Shown here: one piece after another, positions 1 to 10,050 of the stretch
Numbering within the stretch: the stretch's first letter is position 1
Layout of the letters: every line of letters begins with the position of its first letter
NCBI GenBank assembly: GCA_947496175.1
Contig: CANMBU010000003.1
Coordinates: forward strand, 526,334 to 590,333
From: an uncultured Roseovarius sp.
GTDB taxonomy: Bacteria > Pseudomonadota > Alphaproteobacteria > Rhodobacterales > Rhodobacteraceae
Length of the DNA stretch: 64,000 nt
Direction: 5' to 3'
Notes under the pieces: generated by a model
Database searches by the model: none
Told to the model about the DNA's origin: nothing
Seen by the model: the letters and a program-made list of their open reading frames with translations, nothing else
Position numbers and translations under genes: made by a program

Positions 1-1
1 G

Positions 2-1204
2 GTGCTGAGCGACGCAACCAAACTCAAGTCGCTGGAGGCGCAGTTTGTACAAAGCCAGAAAATGCAGGCGATTGGCCAGTTGGCCGGTGGTGTGGCGCAT
101 GATTTCAATAACCTTTTGACGGCAATCACTGGCCATTGCGACCTTCTTCTGTTGCGCCATGATCAGGGGGATCCGGATTTTGCCGACCTGGTGCAGATCA
201 ATCAGAACGCAAATCGCGCGGCAGCGTTGGTCAGTCAGCTTTTGGCCTATTCACGCAAGCAAACGCTGCGCCCCGAAGTCATGGACCTGCGGGATATGCT
301 GTCAGACCTCACGCACCTGCTCAATCGTCTCGTGGGTGAGACAGTTACCCTCTCGCTCAGCCATGATCCGACCCTGTCGTCGATCCGCGCTGACAAGCGT
401 CAGCTGGAACAGGTTTTGATGAACCTGGTCGTCAATGCGCGCGATGCTATGCCGGAAGGGGGCGATATCAGAGTGCGCACTGAAAACATCACCCTTGATG
501 ATCCGCTGTGGCGAGATCGGGCAATCGTAGCGCCTGGGCGCTATGTGCGCGTCAGTGTTGAAGACAGTGGGACGGGGATTCCAGCCGACAAAATCCAGAA
601 AGTGTTTGAACCGTTTTACACAACCAAACGCACAGGCGAGGGCACGGGCTTGGGGCTTTCGACGGCCTACGGCATTGTGAAACAGACCGGAGGATTTATT
701 TTCGCGGACAGCACGCCGGGCGAGGGCACGGTGTTTCAGCTTTTGTTTCCGGCTCACGATGCCATTCAAGCGCCTGAGAAAACGCCTGATGAGGAAATTG
801 CGCATAACCACCCGGTAGAGGGCGTGGTTTTGCTGGTGGAAGATGAGGCTCCGGTGCGGGCATTTGCCAGTCGTGCCTTGCAAATGCGTGGCCTCACAGT
901 ACTTGAAGCAGATTCGGCAGAATCGGCACTTGAACTGTTGAAGGACACAACTCTGAATGTTGATGTGTTTGTCTCGGACGTCGTGATGCCCGGAATAGAC
1001 GGACCAAGCTGGGTCATTCGCGCATTGCAATCACGACCCGAAACGCAGGTTGTTTTCATGTCTGGATACGCCGCCGAAACCTTTGGCGAAATTCAGGCCC
1101 GCATTCCCAACTCACTTTTCCTGCCAAAGCCATTTTCGCTGACGGATTTGACCGATATTGTCCAACGTCAGATGATGCGCGCGAAATCCATTCCTGGGCA
1201 ATGA
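2..1204 (+). CDS. cckA: CckA hybrid histidine kinase, C-terminal part (5' end outside window)
   Basis: This is the kinase and receiver portion of the cell-cycle hybrid kinase CckA, which sends phosphate through ChpT to CtrA. The visible 400 residues hold a HisKA helix with the phospho-acceptor His33 (in GGVAHDFNN), an HATPase_c domain with N-box near Asn145 and glycine boxes at 189-193 and 213-219, then a receiver domain at about 274-392 with acceptor Asp326 (VSDVVMPG) and Lys376. The frame is open to the left edge, so the sensor and PAS part is missing from the window and the GTG at position 2 is probably not the real start. ctrA and sciP lie 32 kb downstream. The family call rests on the CckA-like HisKA and receiver arrangement beside recA. 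Confidence 0.88.
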   Translation: MLSDATKLKSLEAQFVQSQKMQAIGQLAGGVAHDFNNLLTAITGHCDLLLLRHDQGDPDFADLVQINQNANRAAALVSQLLAYSRKQTLRPEVMDLRDMLSDLTHLLNRLVGETVTLSLSHDPTLSSIRADKRQLEQVLMNLVVNARDAMPEGGDIRVRTENITLDDPLWRDRAIVAPGRYVRVSVEDSGTGIPADKIQKVFEPFYTTKRTGEGTGLGLSTAYGIVKQTGGFIFADSTPGEGTVFQLLFPAHDAIQAPEKTPDEEIAHNHPVEGVVLLVEDEAPVRAFASRALQMRGLTVLEADSAESALELLKDTTLNVDVFVSDVVMPGIDGPSWVIRALQSRPETQVVFMSGYAAETFGEIQARIPNSLFLPKPFSLTDLTDIVQRQMMRAKSIPGQ

Positions 1205-1207
1205 TCC

Positions 1208-1852
1208 CTATCGGTGCGCCGGGGCCTGTCCATGAGACAGCGGTGTGTAGAGCCCGTTGGCGTCAATTCCGTCATACAATGCAAATTCGACCGCACATTT
1301 ACGTCGAAATTCGGTCTCCACTTCTGCGCTGAGCAGGAGGTCCAGTTTTGGGGACTGGTTCAGCTTTCTTGTGAAAACATCTGTTTTCAAACGATGTTTC
1401 AGGAAATCTGTCAGCCCCTGCTGATCTTCATACCGAAAGAGATGCGTGACCGCTGTGCCATTTTTCTGCGGCTCCAGAAACTTGGCCTGAGAGCCGACAT
1501 TGGCATAGGGCGGACGATTGCCTTTCAAATAGGCCAGCACAAATTCATCGAAGCTCAGCTCATGCGTTGAGGTTCGCGTGCCTTCTTGGCCGGGACGGCG
1601 GCGATAGCGATACCAGCTACCGAGCCAATCGATGGGCTCGCGCATCACCGCGAGTACGTCGAATCCTTCGCCGCAAAACTTCTCTAACGAGGGGCGAAAG
1701 AAACGATTGTATCGAAAGACCGGCGCATGTTTGAGTTCAGGCGGGTCACGCACGACCAATGAGGCACGGGCGGCCAAAGCATCCTGATAAGCCGTGGTGC
1801 CCGTTTTGGGCACAGACAAAAAAACGAGTTTTTCTTTAGAAAACGCAAGCAT
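1208..1852 (-). CDS. Sulfotransferase family protein
   Basis: The 214-residue protein begins with a strand and P-loop (FLSVPKTGTT, residues 11-20) typical of the 5'-phosphosulfate-binding loop of PAPS-dependent sulfotransferases, and has a later DVLAVMREP segment like the 3'-phosphate-binding motif. It would transfer sulfate from PAPS to an unknown acceptor, possibly a surface glycan, in the cytoplasm or at the membrane. It converges on cckA with a 3-base gap and is divergent from recA, so its promoter lies in the same spacer as the recA LexA box. The substrate cannot be read from the sequence. Confidence 0.7.
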   Translation of the reverse strand: MLAFSKEKLVFLSVPKTGTTAYQDALAARASLVVRDPPELKHAPVFRYNRFFRPSLEKFCGEGFDVLAVMREPIDWLGSWYRYRRRPGQEGTRTSTHELSFDEFVLAYLKGNRPPYANVGSQAKFLEPQKNGTAVTHLFRYEDQQGLTDFLKHRLKTDVFTRKLNQSPKLDLLLSAEVETEFRRKCAVEFALYDGIDANGLYTPLSHGQAPAHR

Positions 1853-1966
1853 CTGCGGGAGTGTCCTCGTTTTGACTGTCGTTCATCACTCTTTAACGCA
1901 TCCACGCAAAAATAAAATACGAACAATTTTCTTGAAATGTTCTCCTTTTGTCTTCATAAGCATTGA

Positions 1967-1981
1967 GAACAAGAGGTGAAC
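1967..1981 (+). promoter_or_regulatory. LexA (SOS) box upstream of recA
   Basis: GAACAAGAGGTGAAC is an exact GAAC-N7-GAAC, the reverse complement of the alphaproteobacterial LexA site GTTC-N7-GTTC. It lies 53 bases before the recA ATG, as expected for LexA repression of recA. Confidence 0.88.
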
Positions 1982-2034
1982 GAAAGCAGTCATGGACGCG
2001 CCAAGCGGCCTATGAAATAAGAAAGGCGACAGGT

Positions 2035-3126
2035 ATGGCAACAGCAGAACTTTTGGACATGGATCCCAAGAAGAACACCGACCGGCAAAAGGCGCTCGAC
2101 AGCGCATTGGCACAGATTGAGCGCCAGTTTGGCAAAGGCTCGATTATGAAATTGGGTGCCGACAATCCGGTGCAAGAAGTTGAGGCCACATCAACTGGCT
2201 CTTTGGGCCTAGATATTGGCCTTGGCATTGGCGGTTTGCCCAAAGGGCGTATCGTTGAAATTTACGGGCCTGAAAGTTCGGGCAAGACAACGCTCACGCT
2301 GCATTGCGTGGCTGAAGAGCAGAAAAAAGGCGGTGTCTGCGCCTTTGTGGATGCCGAACATGCGCTTGACCCGATCTATGCCCGCAAACTGGGGGTTGAT
2401 CTGGACGAACTTTTGATCTCGCAACCCGACACAGGCGAGCAAAGCCTTGAGATTGTTGACACATTGGTGCGCTCTGGCGCGGTCAGCATGATCGTGGTCG
2501 ATTCCGTTGCGGCCCTCACGCCCAAGTCTGAGCTGGAAGGCGACATGGGCGACAGCAGCGTGGGTGTGCATGCCCGACTAATGAGCCAGGCGATGCGCAA
2601 ACTAACCGGGTCGATCAATAAATCAAAATGCACCGTGATCTTCATCAACCAGATCCGCATGAAAATCGGCGTCATGTTTGGCAGCCCTGAGACAACAACC
2701 GGCGGCAACGCCTTGAAATTCTACAGCTCGGTGCGGCTCGACATTCGCCGAATTGGCGCGATCAAGGATCGTGACGAGGTGGTGGGCAACCAGACCCGTG
2801 TAAAAGTCGTCAAGAACAAGATGGCGCCGCCCTTCAAACAGGTCGAGTTTGACATCATGTATGGCGAAGGTATTTCCAAGATGGGTGAACTTCTTGACCT
2901 GGGCGTCAAGGCGGGCGTGGTCGAGAAATCTGGCAGCTGGTTCAGCTATGGTGACGAGCGCATTGGCCAGGGCCGGGAAAACGCCAAGGAGTTCCTCAGA
3001 GAAAACACCCGTATCGCCTATGAGATCGAGGATAAAATCCGGGCCGCCCATGGGCTTGATTTCGACATGCCCGAAGGGGCCGCCGCCGCAGAGGCGGCTG
3101 GAGATGACGATATTCTTGAAGCTTGA
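2035..3126 (+). CDS. recA: Recombinase RecA
   Basis: RecA forms ATP-dependent filaments on single-stranded DNA, drives strand exchange and stimulates LexA self-cleavage. From the ATG at 2035 the protein has 363 residues, a normal length. Walker A GPESSGKT is at 78-85, followed by the RecA core with the [22 protein letters not shown] region, and there is an acidic C-terminus. An in-frame extension to 1963 would run through the LexA box and is unlikely. GAAAGG at 2021-2026 lies about 8 bases before the ATG. A LexA box is 53 bases upstream and a strong hairpin terminator follows, so the gene is probably monocistronic. Confidence 0.97.
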   Translation: MATAELLDMDPKKNTDRQKALDSALAQIERQFGKGSIMKLGADNPVQEVEATSTGSLGLDIGLGIGGLPKGRIVEIYGPESSGKTTLTLHCVAEEQKKGGVCAFVDAEHALDPIYARKLGVDLDELLISQPDTGEQSLEIVDTLVRSGAVSMIVVDSVAALTPKSELEGDMGDSSVGVHARLMSQAMRKLTGSINKSKCTVIFINQIRMKIGVMFGSPETTTGGNALKFYSSVRLDIRRIGAIKDRDEVVGNQTRVKVVKNKMAPPFKQVEFDIMYGEGISKMGELLDLGVKAGVVEKSGSWFSYGDERIGQGRENAKEFLRENTRIAYEIEDKIRAAHGLDFDMPEGAAAAEAAGDDDILEA

Positions 3127-3146
3127 TCTCTTTGAGATAGCGTTCC

Positions 3147-3180
3147 AAGCGGCCCGGGTGCGATACCCCGGGCCGTTTCT
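3147..3180 (+). terminator. Rho-independent terminator after recA
   Basis: The arms CGGCCCGGG (3150-3158) and CCCGGGCCG (3167-3175) pair perfectly around an 8-base loop. Flanking A and T bases extend the stem and TTTCT follows. It separates recA from alaS. Confidence 0.8.
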
Positions 3181-3252
3181 AGTTGTGGACATGGATCAGC
3201 CCGGCGGCTAAACCTCAAGCTCCAAGAATGCTGCAATGCCGCGAGACCCGAT

Positions 3253-5910
3253 ATGCCCACGCTGAACGAGATCCGCTCGACCTTTCTGAATTTCTTTGAT
3301 CGCAACGATCACGAGGTCGTGGCAAGCTCTCCGCTTGTGCCGCGCAATGATCCGACGCTGATGTTCACAAACTCGGGCATGGTGCAGTTCAAGAATCTTT
3401 TTACCGGGGTCGAGAAACGCGATTATTCCCGCGCGACAACAAGCCAGAAATGCGTGCGGGCAGGCGGCAAGCATAACGATCTCGATAATGTGGGTTATAC
3501 CGCTCGGCACCACACGTTTTTCGAGATGCTCGGCAATTTCAGTTTCGGCGATTACTTCAAATCCGACGCAATCCCCTTTGCCTGGGATCTGCTGACCAAG
3601 GACTTTGAGATCGACAAATCCAAGCTTCTTGTCACGATTTATCACACCGATGATGAGGCCGCCGAGATATGGAAAAAGCACGCGGGCCTTCCCGATGAGC
3701 GCATCATCCGTATCGCCACGGATGACAATTTCTGGTCCATGGGTCCAACGGGGCCATGCGGGCCGTGTACCGAGATTTTCTATGACCACGGACCTGAGAT
3801 TTGGGGTGGCCCTCCGGGAAGCCCCGAGGAAGATGGCGACCGGTTCATTGAGATCTGGAACCTCGTCTTCATGCAGAACGAGCGTTTCGAAGATGGCAGC
3901 ATGGTCGATCTGGACATGCAGTCGATTGACACCGGCATGGGGCTGGAACGGATCGGCGCGCTCTTACAGGGCAAGCATGACAACTACGACACCGACCTGA
4001 TGCGCAGCCTCATTGAGGCCAGTGCAAACGCCACAAATGTGGACCCTGATGGGGATGGCAATGTCCACCACCGGGTGATTGCCGATCACCTGCGCTCGAC
4101 CAGTTTCCTGATCGCGGACGGGGTGATGCCATCGAATGAAGGGCGCGGCTATGTGCTGCGCCGGATCATGCGCCGGGCGATGCGACATGCGCATTTGCTT
4201 GGAGCGCGGGACCCGGTGATGCACCGGCTTGTGCCCAATCTCGTTGCGCAGATGGGTCAGGCCTTTCCCGAGCTGGGGCAGGCGCAGGCGCTGATTGAGG
4301 AAACGCTGGAGCTGGAAGAGAAACGGTTCAAGCAGACGCTGGATCGTGGCCTGCGGCTTTTGGATGATGAACTTGAGAAGCTTCCCGATGGGGCGGCTTT
4401 GCCCGGAGAGGCGGCGTTCAAGCTTTATGACACATACGGGTTTCCGTTGGACCTCACCCAAGATGCCTTGCGTGAAAAGGGCCGTGAGGTGGATGTGGCT
4501 GGGTTCGATGCGGCCATGGACGAACAGAAAGCCAAGGCGCGTGCCGCCTGGGCGGGCACAGGCGAGGCGGCGGATGCCAGCGTTTGGTTCGATGTTGCCG
4601 AAGAGCACGGAACCACGGATTTCCTGGGCTATGACACCGAAGTCGCCGAAGGGCAGATCGTGGCGCTGGTGCAGGACGGTGCGCCTGTCGAGACAGCGAC
4701 GAAAGGTGCCGACGTCCAAATTGTGCTCAACCAGACGCCATTCTATGCAGAAAGCGGCGGGCAGGTTGGGGATACCGGCGTGATCCGCGTTGAAAATGGT
4801 TTGGCGCGTGTGACGGACACCAGGAAGGTTGCCGGTGTATTCATTCACATTGCCAATGTCACCGAAGGCGAGATCGTCAGTGGAGCTGCCGCGCAATTGG
4901 AAGTGGACCACACCCGCCGCACCTCCATCCGCGCCAACCATTCGGCCACACACCTGCTGCACGAAGCTTTGCGCGCCGCGCTTGGCGATCATGTAGCACA
5001 GCGCGGGTCACTGAATGCCGCAGATCGGCTGCGGTTTGATTTCAGCCATGCCAAGGCGATGAGCCTTGAGGAAATCAAGCGCGTGGAGGAAGACGTGAAC
5101 GCCTATATCCGGCAAAACACGCCGGTTGAAACACGGATTATGCCGCCCGATGATGCGCGGGAATTGGGCGCGCAGGCGCTCTTTGGCGAGAAATATGGCG
5201 ACGAGGTCCGCGTGGTCTCAATGGGCACTGAGGCCGGGTCCGGCAAGGGGCTGGATGGACAGACCTATTCGATTGAGCTTTGTGGCGGCACGCATGTGCG
5301 TCAGACGGGCGACATCGGCATGTTTGTAACGCTGGGCGAAAGCGCCTCAAGCGCTGGTGTGCGCCGGATTGAGGCACTCACAGGGGCCGAGGCCTTCAAA
5401 TATCTCAGCGAGCAGGATCACCGGCTGGCCGAAGTCGCTTTGGAACTGAAAGCACAGCCTGGCGATGTTCTGGATCGCGTGCGTGCGCTGATGGAAGAGC
5501 GCAAGGCGCTGAGCAATGAAGTGGCACAGCTGCGCCGCGATGTGGCCATGGGCGGGGGTGCGGTTGCAGGACCCGAAGCCAAGGACATCGGCGGGGTCAA
5601 GTTCCTCGCACAGGTGCTGTCCGGAGTGTCGGGCAAGGACCTTCCGCCGTTGATGGACGAGATGAAAGACAAGCTTGGCTCAGGCGCAATTCTCTTGATT
5701 GCCGATGCAGGCGGCAAGGCCGCTGTGGCGGCTGGTGTGACGAAAGACTTGACCGAACGTGTCTCTGCTGTTGATCTTGTCCGGGCCGCGGTAGGTGAAC
5801 TTGGCGGCAAGGGCGGTGGCGGCCGCCCGGACATGGCGCAGGGCGGTGGCACGGATGTGACGCGCGCTGATGCGGCGATCAAGGCGGCAGAGCAGGTGTT
5901 GCAAGCTTAA
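3253..5910 (+). CDS. alaS: Alanyl-tRNA synthetase
   Basis: AlaRS charges tRNA-Ala and edits Ser/Gly mischarging. The 885-residue protein is full length. It has an N-terminal class II catalytic core ([50 protein letters not shown]), the editing-domain zinc ligands in [12 protein letters not shown] and [11 protein letters not shown], and a glycine-rich C-Ala domain ending in [14 protein letters not shown]. The start at 3253 precedes [11 protein letters not shown], the usual N-terminus. It follows the recA terminator and has its own transcription start or reads into the DUF1330 genes 36 bases downstream. Confidence 0.97.
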   Translation: MPTLNEIRSTFLNFFDRNDHEVVASSPLVPRNDPTLMFTNSGMVQFKNLFTGVEKRDYSRATTSQKCVRAGGKHNDLDNVGYTARHHTFFEMLGNFSFGDYFKSDAIPFAWDLLTKDFEIDKSKLLVTIYHTDDEAAEIWKKHAGLPDERIIRIATDDNFWSMGPTGPCGPCTEIFYDHGPEIWGGPPGSPEEDGDRFIEIWNLVFMQNERFEDGSMVDLDMQSIDTGMGLERIGALLQGKHDNYDTDLMRSLIEASANATNVDPDGDGNVHHRVIADHLRSTSFLIADGVMPSNEGRGYVLRRIMRRAMRHAHLLGARDPVMHRLVPNLVAQMGQAFPELGQAQALIEETLELEEKRFKQTLDRGLRLLDDELEKLPDGAALPGEAAFKLYDTYGFPLDLTQDALREKGREVDVAGFDAAMDEQKAKARAAWAGTGEAADASVWFDVAEEHGTTDFLGYDTEVAEGQIVALVQDGAPVETATKGADVQIVLNQTPFYAESGGQVGDTGVIRVENGLARVTDTRKVAGVFIHIANVTEGEIVSGAAAQLEVDHTRRTSIRANHSATHLLHEALRAALGDHVAQRGSLNAADRLRFDFSHAKAMSLEEIKRVEEDVNAYIRQNTPVETRIMPPDDARELGAQALFGEKYGDEVRVVSMGTEAGSGKGLDGQTYSIELCGGTHVRQTGDIGMFVTLGESASSAGVRRIEALTGAEAFKYLSEQDHRLAEVALELKAQPGDVLDRVRALMEERKALSNEVAQLRRDVAMGGGAVAGPEAKDIGGVKFLAQVLSGVSGKDLPPLMDEMKDKLGSGAILLIADAGGKAAVAAGVTKDLTERVSAVDLVRAAVGELGGKGGGGRPDMAQGGGTDVTRADAAIKAAEQVLQA

Positions 5911-5946
5911 CCTCTCTTTCCCGCCACCCTTGGGAGGGGGGAGAGT

Positions 5947-6231
5947 ATGACAGCTTACGTGATTGCCCGGATCAATGTAACAGAACCGGAAGACTACCAA
6001 ACCTATGCCAGCCAGACTGTGGCGCTGGCCGAAAAAGCCGGAGGGCGGTTTCTGGTGAAAGGCGGCACACAGACGCAGGTTGAAGGCAACAGCCCGGACC
6101 GGCATGTGATCATTGAGTTCCCGGACCACCAGGCGGCGATGGATTGGTATAACTCGCCTGAGTATCAACGCATTTTGCCGATTGCCGTGTCTTCCAGCGA
6201 ACGCGATATCGTCATTGTAGACGGCATTTAA
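5947..6231 (+). CDS. DUF1330 family protein (copy 1)
   Basis: A 94-residue alpha/beta-barrel dimer type protein of the DUF1330 family, of unknown function. Typical features are the start AYVIARINVTEPEDYQTY, a central GGRFLVKGG segment and the late AMDWYNSPEYQRILPI motif followed by the ERDIVIVDG strand. It is followed after 12 bases by a second member of the same family, so the pair is a tandem duplication. The ATG follows GGGAGGGGGGAGAGT, a strong ribosome-binding site. It is probably co-transcribed with the second copy and the MOSC gene. Confidence 0.8.
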   Translation: MTAYVIARINVTEPEDYQTYASQTVALAEKAGGRFLVKGGTQTQVEGNSPDRHVIIEFPDHQAAMDWYNSPEYQRILPIAVSSSERDIVIVDGI

Positions 6232-6243
6232 AGGAGAATTGAT

Positions 6244-6531
6244 ATGCCTGCATTGTGGATCGCTCATGTGACCGTGACCGACGAAGAGGCTTATGGCCGC
6301 TATGCCAAACTGGCTGGGCCTGCGTTGGAAAAACATGGTGGGCACTTCATTGCCCGGGCTGCGCGCTATGTGCAGCTTGAGGGGCGCGACCATCCACGTA
6401 ACGTGGTGGCGAAATTCCCAAGCCTTGAGGCAGCAGAGACCTGTTATCACAGCGCAGAGTATCAAGCGGCGCTCGATCATGCGCGCGGCGCGTCAGAGCG
6501 CGACTTGGTGATTGTCGAGACGACCGAGTAG
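6244..6531 (+). CDS. DUF1330 family protein (copy 2)
   Basis: A 95-residue paralogue of the preceding gene. Both share the order ALWIAHVTVTDEEAYGRY, GGHFIARA, YHSAEYQAAL and ERDLVIVET. The two copies are clearly diverged, so the duplication is old. AAAGGAG lies 7 bases before the ATG. The stop codon overlaps the GTG start of the MOSC gene by one base (TAGTG), which suggests translational coupling. The function is unknown. Confidence 0.8.
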   Translation: MPALWIAHVTVTDEEAYGRYAKLAGPALEKHGGHFIARAARYVQLEGRDHPRNVVAKFPSLEAAETCYHSAEYQAALDHARGASERDLVIVETTE

Positions 6532-7001
6532 TGCAGGGCAAACTTGCCGAACTGATCAAAACCCATGCCGGGGCAGGGCGCGTGGACTGGATCGGTGTGC
6601 GCCCCGAGCGATTGGCCGAGGTTGTGCCTGTCTCATCCGCGAGGATCGTCAAAGACGGATTGGAAGGGGACCACGGGCGGTCCGGAAAACGCGCGGTGAC
6701 ACTCATTCAAGCGGAACATTTACCGGCAATTGCGGCACGGGCACATCGCGGTGCGGTCACGCCAGAGTTTTTGCGCCGCAATATCGTGGTATCCGGTATC
6801 AACCTGACGGCCCTGCGCAACCATCAGCTTCGGATGGGCGAGGTGGAACTTGAGATCACCACCCCTTGCGCGCCCTGTTCCCGGATGGAGGCCGCCCTGG
6901 GGCCGGGTGGGTACAACGCGATGCGCGGTCATGGTGGATGGTGCGCCCAAGTGGTGTCACCTGGGATGGTGTCTATTGGGGATATGGTAGAGCGGGTTTA
7001 G
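6531..7001 (+). CDS. MOSC domain protein
   Basis: A 156-residue stand-alone MOSC domain, related to the C-terminus of molybdenum-cofactor sulfurases and to YiiM-type proteins. Visible marks are DGLEGDHGRSGKRAVTLIQAEHL, the FLRRNIVVSGINL segment typical of MOSC, and CAPCSRMEAALGPGGYNAMRGHGGWCAQV with the conserved cysteine and glycine-rich end. MOSC domains are associated with sulfur transfer or Moco-dependent reduction, but the substrate here is unknown. The GTG start overlaps the upstream stop by one base. The gene converges on typA with a 22-base gap. Confidence 0.8.
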   Translation: MQGKLAELIKTHAGAGRVDWIGVRPERLAEVVPVSSARIVKDGLEGDHGRSGKRAVTLIQAEHLPAIAARAHRGAVTPEFLRRNIVVSGINLTALRNHQLRMGEVELEITTPCAPCSRMEAALGPGGYNAMRGHGGWCAQVVSPGMVSIGDMVERV

Positions 7002-7023
7002 CCTTATACACGACCAACCCGGT

Positions 7024-8847
7024 CTAGGCCCCGGATTTGGAAGCACGCTTACGCTCATGCGGATCGAGATGGCGTTTGCGCAGGCGGATGGCGTTGGGCG
7101 TCACCTCAACCAACTCGTCATCGTTGATATAGGCAATCGCCTCTTCCAGTGAGAGCGTGATTGGCGTGGTCAAGCGCACAGCCTCATCGGTGCCAGAGGC
7201 GCGCACATTGGTGAGTTTCTTACCCTTGAGCGGGTTCACCTCAAGATCATTTTCACGGCTGTGCTCCCCGATAATCATGCCCGTGTAAATCTTGGCCTGC
7301 GCGCCGATGAACATTTTGCCCCGGTCCTCAAGGTTCCACAGGGCATAGGCCACGGATTCGCCGTTTTCCATGGAAATCAACACCCCGGCACGACGCCCCG
7401 GGATGGGGCCTTTATGCGGGGCCCAGGAATGAAAGACACGGTTGAGCACACCGGTGCCACGCGTATCCGTCAGGAACTCACCGTGATACCCAATCAACCC
7501 ACGCGAGGGCACATGCGCCACAATGCGCGTTTTGCCCGTACCGGCCGGTTTCATCTCAGTCATTTCGCCGCGACGTGGCCCTGTCATTTTTTCAATCACC
7601 GCACCGGAATAGTCGTCGTCCACGTCGATCGTAACTTCCTCAATGGGCTCGAGCTTTTGTCCCGTCTCATCTTCCCGCATCAGTACCCGAGGGCGCGAAA
7701 TCGAAAGTTCAAACCCTTCGCGGCGCATGTTTTCGATCAGCACACCCATTTGAAGCTCACCACGGCCCGCGACATCAAAGGCCTCACCGCCAGGCGTGTC
7801 TGTAACCTTGATAGCAACATTTGTTTCGGCTTCTTTCATGAGCCGTTCGCGGATCACGCGCGACTGCACCTTTTTGCCATCTCGACCGGCCAGTGGGCTG
7901 TCATTGATGCCGAAGGTGACCGAGATGGTGGGCGGATCTATGGGTTGTGCTTCAAGCGGTTCTTCGACGGCCAAAGCACAGATTGTGTCAGCTACGGTCG
8001 CTTTGGACATGCCTGCGATACTGACAATATCACCGGCTGTCGCCTCATCGATGTCTTGTGTGGTCAAGCCGCGAAACGCCTGAATTTTGGTGACGCGAAA
8101 CTGTTCGATCTTTTGGCCAATGCGGCTCAGTGCCTGGACGGTGGCTCCGACTTTAAGGTGGCCGGACTCGACCCGTCCTGTCAGAATGCGGCCCACAAAC
8201 GGATCAGCTCCCAGCGTGGTGGCCAGCATCCGGAAGTCCTCATCGGTGCGGTTTATCTGGCGTGGGGCAGGGACGTGATTGACGATCAGATCAAAAAGTG
8301 CGGAGAGGTCGGCGCGCGGTCCGTCCAGTTCATGATCGGCCCAGCCAGAGCGGCCAGAGGCATACATATGCGGGAAATCCAGTTGGTCCTCATTGGCATC
8401 CAGCGAGGCGAAGAGATCAAAGCACTCATCCAACGCGCGGTCCGGCTCGGCATCGGGTTTGTCCACCTTGTTGAGCACCACGATCGGGCGCAGGCCAAGC
8501 GCCAGCGCCTTGGAAGTCACGAATTTGGTCTGCGGCATGGGGCCTTCCGCGGCATCGACCAACAGAACAACACCGTCGACCATGCTCAGGATACGCTCGA
8601 CCTCGCCGCCGAAATCAGCGTGGCCGGGGGTGTCAACAATGTTGATCCGCGTGGATTTCCATTCCACGGAGGTGGGCTTGGCAAAGATGGTGATACCGCG
8701 TTCACGCTCAAGATCGTTGCTGTCCATGGCGCGTTCGGCCACGGCCTGTCCTTCGCGAAATACGCCTGATTGCTTGAGCAATTCATCCACGAGGGTGGTT
8801 TTCCCGTGGTCTACGTGGGCAATGATAGCAATGTTGCGCAGGTCCAT
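7024..8847 (-). CDS. typA: Translational GTPase TypA/BipA
   Basis: TypA is an EF-G-like ribosome-associated GTPase involved in stress adaptation and 50S maturation. The 607-residue length is normal. G1 is AHVDHGKTT (10-18), the switch II motif [10 protein letters not shown] is at 72-81, and G4 is NKVD. Domains II to V follow, including the [20 protein letters not shown] segment and the basic C-terminus [19 protein letters not shown] long open frame opposite this gene is a compositional shadow. It is transcribed away from the acetyltransferase upstream with a 73-base spacer. Confidence 0.96.
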   Translation of the reverse strand: MDLRNIAIIAHVDHGKTTLVDELLKQSGVFREGQAVAERAMDSNDLERERGITIFAKPTSVEWKSTRINIVDTPGHADFGGEVERILSMVDGVVLLVDAAEGPMPQTKFVTSKALALGLRPIVVLNKVDKPDAEPDRALDECFDLFASLDANEDQLDFPHMYASGRSGWADHELDGPRADLSALFDLIVNHVPAPRQINRTDEDFRMLATTLGADPFVGRILTGRVESGHLKVGATVQALSRIGQKIEQFRVTKIQAFRGLTTQDIDEATAGDIVSIAGMSKATVADTICALAVEEPLEAQPIDPPTISVTFGINDSPLAGRDGKKVQSRVIRERLMKEAETNVAIKVTDTPGGEAFDVAGRGELQMGVLIENMRREGFELSISRPRVLMREDETGQKLEPIEEVTIDVDDDYSGAVIEKMTGPRRGEMTEMKPAGTGKTRIVAHVPSRGLIGYHGEFLTDTRGTGVLNRVFHSWAPHKGPIPGRRAGVLISMENGESVAYALWNLEDRGKMFIGAQAKIYTGMIIGEHSRENDLEVNPLKGKKLTNVRASGTDEAVRLTTPITLSLEEAIAYINDDELVEVTPNAIRLRKRHLDPHERKRASKSGA

Positions 8848-8920
8848 ATGCGTGCTCTTTCCTCTGATGTGAGATGCGCCCTATACGGGGTCGCACCGAA
8901 TGGCCAGAGGCAATGTGGTC

Positions 8921-9844
8921 TCAGGCAGCGCGCAGCCGCGTGGCAAGCCCTGGAAGGCGCAGCATCGTGGGGCCAAGCGAACGTAATTCTGCACCGCTCC
9001 CAAGCTTGAAGCGTGCAAGCCCCGGAGTGTTTTGAGTATCTACGGGTCCAAGATCAAGACGTTGGCACCCTTGTGCGGCCAGCCAGTTAGAAGCACGCCA
9101 TAAAAGCAGGTTATGGGCTGAATGTTTGCGTCCTTCTGCATTGCTCCAGCCGATGTGATAAGTGGCCGTCGGCGGATGGCGCAAGAAGAGCATGGCCGCG
9201 ATTATGCGTCCCAAGCGATGGGCTAGAAAAAGCCGCGTTGCATTCGGGTGCAGTCGTGCCCAGGCCGTGGTGAAGACCGAAGGCAAAGCCTGATATTTGT
9301 TAGTACGGCGTTGCTCGGCTTCGGCTTTCATTAGCCACTCGTCACGGCCGGGTTGAAATTCTCTATGAGCCACCTGCACCTGGCAGCGTTCGGCATGACG
9401 CAGACGATTACGCCACTTCACCGATTGCGCGGCAAGGCGATCCAGCTCGGTGTCACGTAACGAGAGTTCTGCCACATATTGCGGGGTCCAGAACGCGCGG
9501 TAACCTGCGCCAGCGAAAAGTGGTACGTCGCGAGGTGTCTCCAAGGCAACAAGGGTGCCCTGGATCATTCCTAGATCATAGTTCAACAGATCAAGTGCCC
9601 GGCGTTTGTCGCGCTGCGACATGCCCGCGGCCCAAACCGGACCACGCGGCAACCAATTGACCTGCACAGGGCCAAAACGGCGGCGGAGAACTTGCGCATG
9701 AGCCGTCCGGATACCGTCTTTGCTTGCTCGGAAACAAACGACGTCGCCCCCTAACGCCCTTAGGGCATCACCGTAATATGGATGCTGCTGCATCGCGCAA
9801 AGGTCGGGGGGCATGGCGCCGGTCGGACTGGGGTGCAATTCCAT
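8921..9844 (-). CDS. FemAB-like / GNAT-fold acyltransferase
   Basis: A 307-residue protein from the ATG at 9844. The C-terminal half resembles the FemAB/BioF2-like GNAT fold: KWRNRLRHAERCQVQV, then AARLFLAHRLGRIIAAMLFLRH-type strands and HSAHNLLLWRASNWLAAQGCQRLDLGPVD. Such proteins move acyl or aminoacyl groups in cell-wall or lipid synthesis, but the substrate is unknown. An upstream in-frame start at 9949 is possible. I prefer 9844 because the extra residues do not look like part of the domain. It is downstream of bchJ on the same strand, about 200 bases away. Confidence 0.6.
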   Translation of the reverse strand: MELHPSPTGAMPPDLCAMQQHPYYGDALRALGGDVVCFRASKDGIRTAHAQVLRRRFGPVQVNWLPRGPVWAAGMSQRDKRRALDLLNYDLGMIQGTLVALETPRDVPLFAGAGYRAFWTPQYVAELSLRDTELDRLAAQSVKWRNRLRHAERCQVQVAHREFQPGRDEWLMKAEAEQRRTNKYQALPSVFTTAWARLHPNATRLFLAHRLGRIIAAMLFLRHPPTATYHIGWSNAEGRKHSAHNLLLWRASNWLAAQGCQRLDLGPVDTQNTPGLARFKLGSGAELRSLGPTMLRLPGLATRLRAA

Positions 9845-9891
9845 GCTGCCATTAACCGGATCAAAACCTAAATCGTGGTTAAACCCGCCGC

Positions 9892-10035
9892 ATGAAACGA
9901 GCCATACAACATATAAGCAATCTGCATGCACCACCACCACGTCCGACACTGTTGGCGGCGCTCATTCTGGCGCTGTTTTTATCGACTGTGTTTCTAACGG
10001 GGCTGGCTGCCCTGCGTTCCATTTGGGGGCTATAG
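9892..10035 (+). CDS. Possible 47-residue single-span membrane protein
   Basis: The frame encodes a basic, proline-rich N-terminus (about 19 residues with PPPRP) followed by a hydrophobic stretch of about 25 residues and a short polar tail, so one membrane helix is predicted. It lies in the spacer between bchJ and the FemAB-like gene, on the opposite strand. There is no convincing ribosome-binding site, and part of it overlaps the alternative N-terminal extension of the minus-strand gene. I do not recognise a family. It may be a chance frame. Confidence 0.3.
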   Translation: MKRAIQHISNLHAPPPRPTLLAALILALFLSTVFLTGLAALRSIWGL

Positions 10036-10050
10036 CGCGCCTTGAGGCTG

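Noticed and set aside
7261..8769. 502-codon open frame on the plus strand
   Set aside because: It is antisense to typA, whose motifs are complete. No family feature is seen in the translation.
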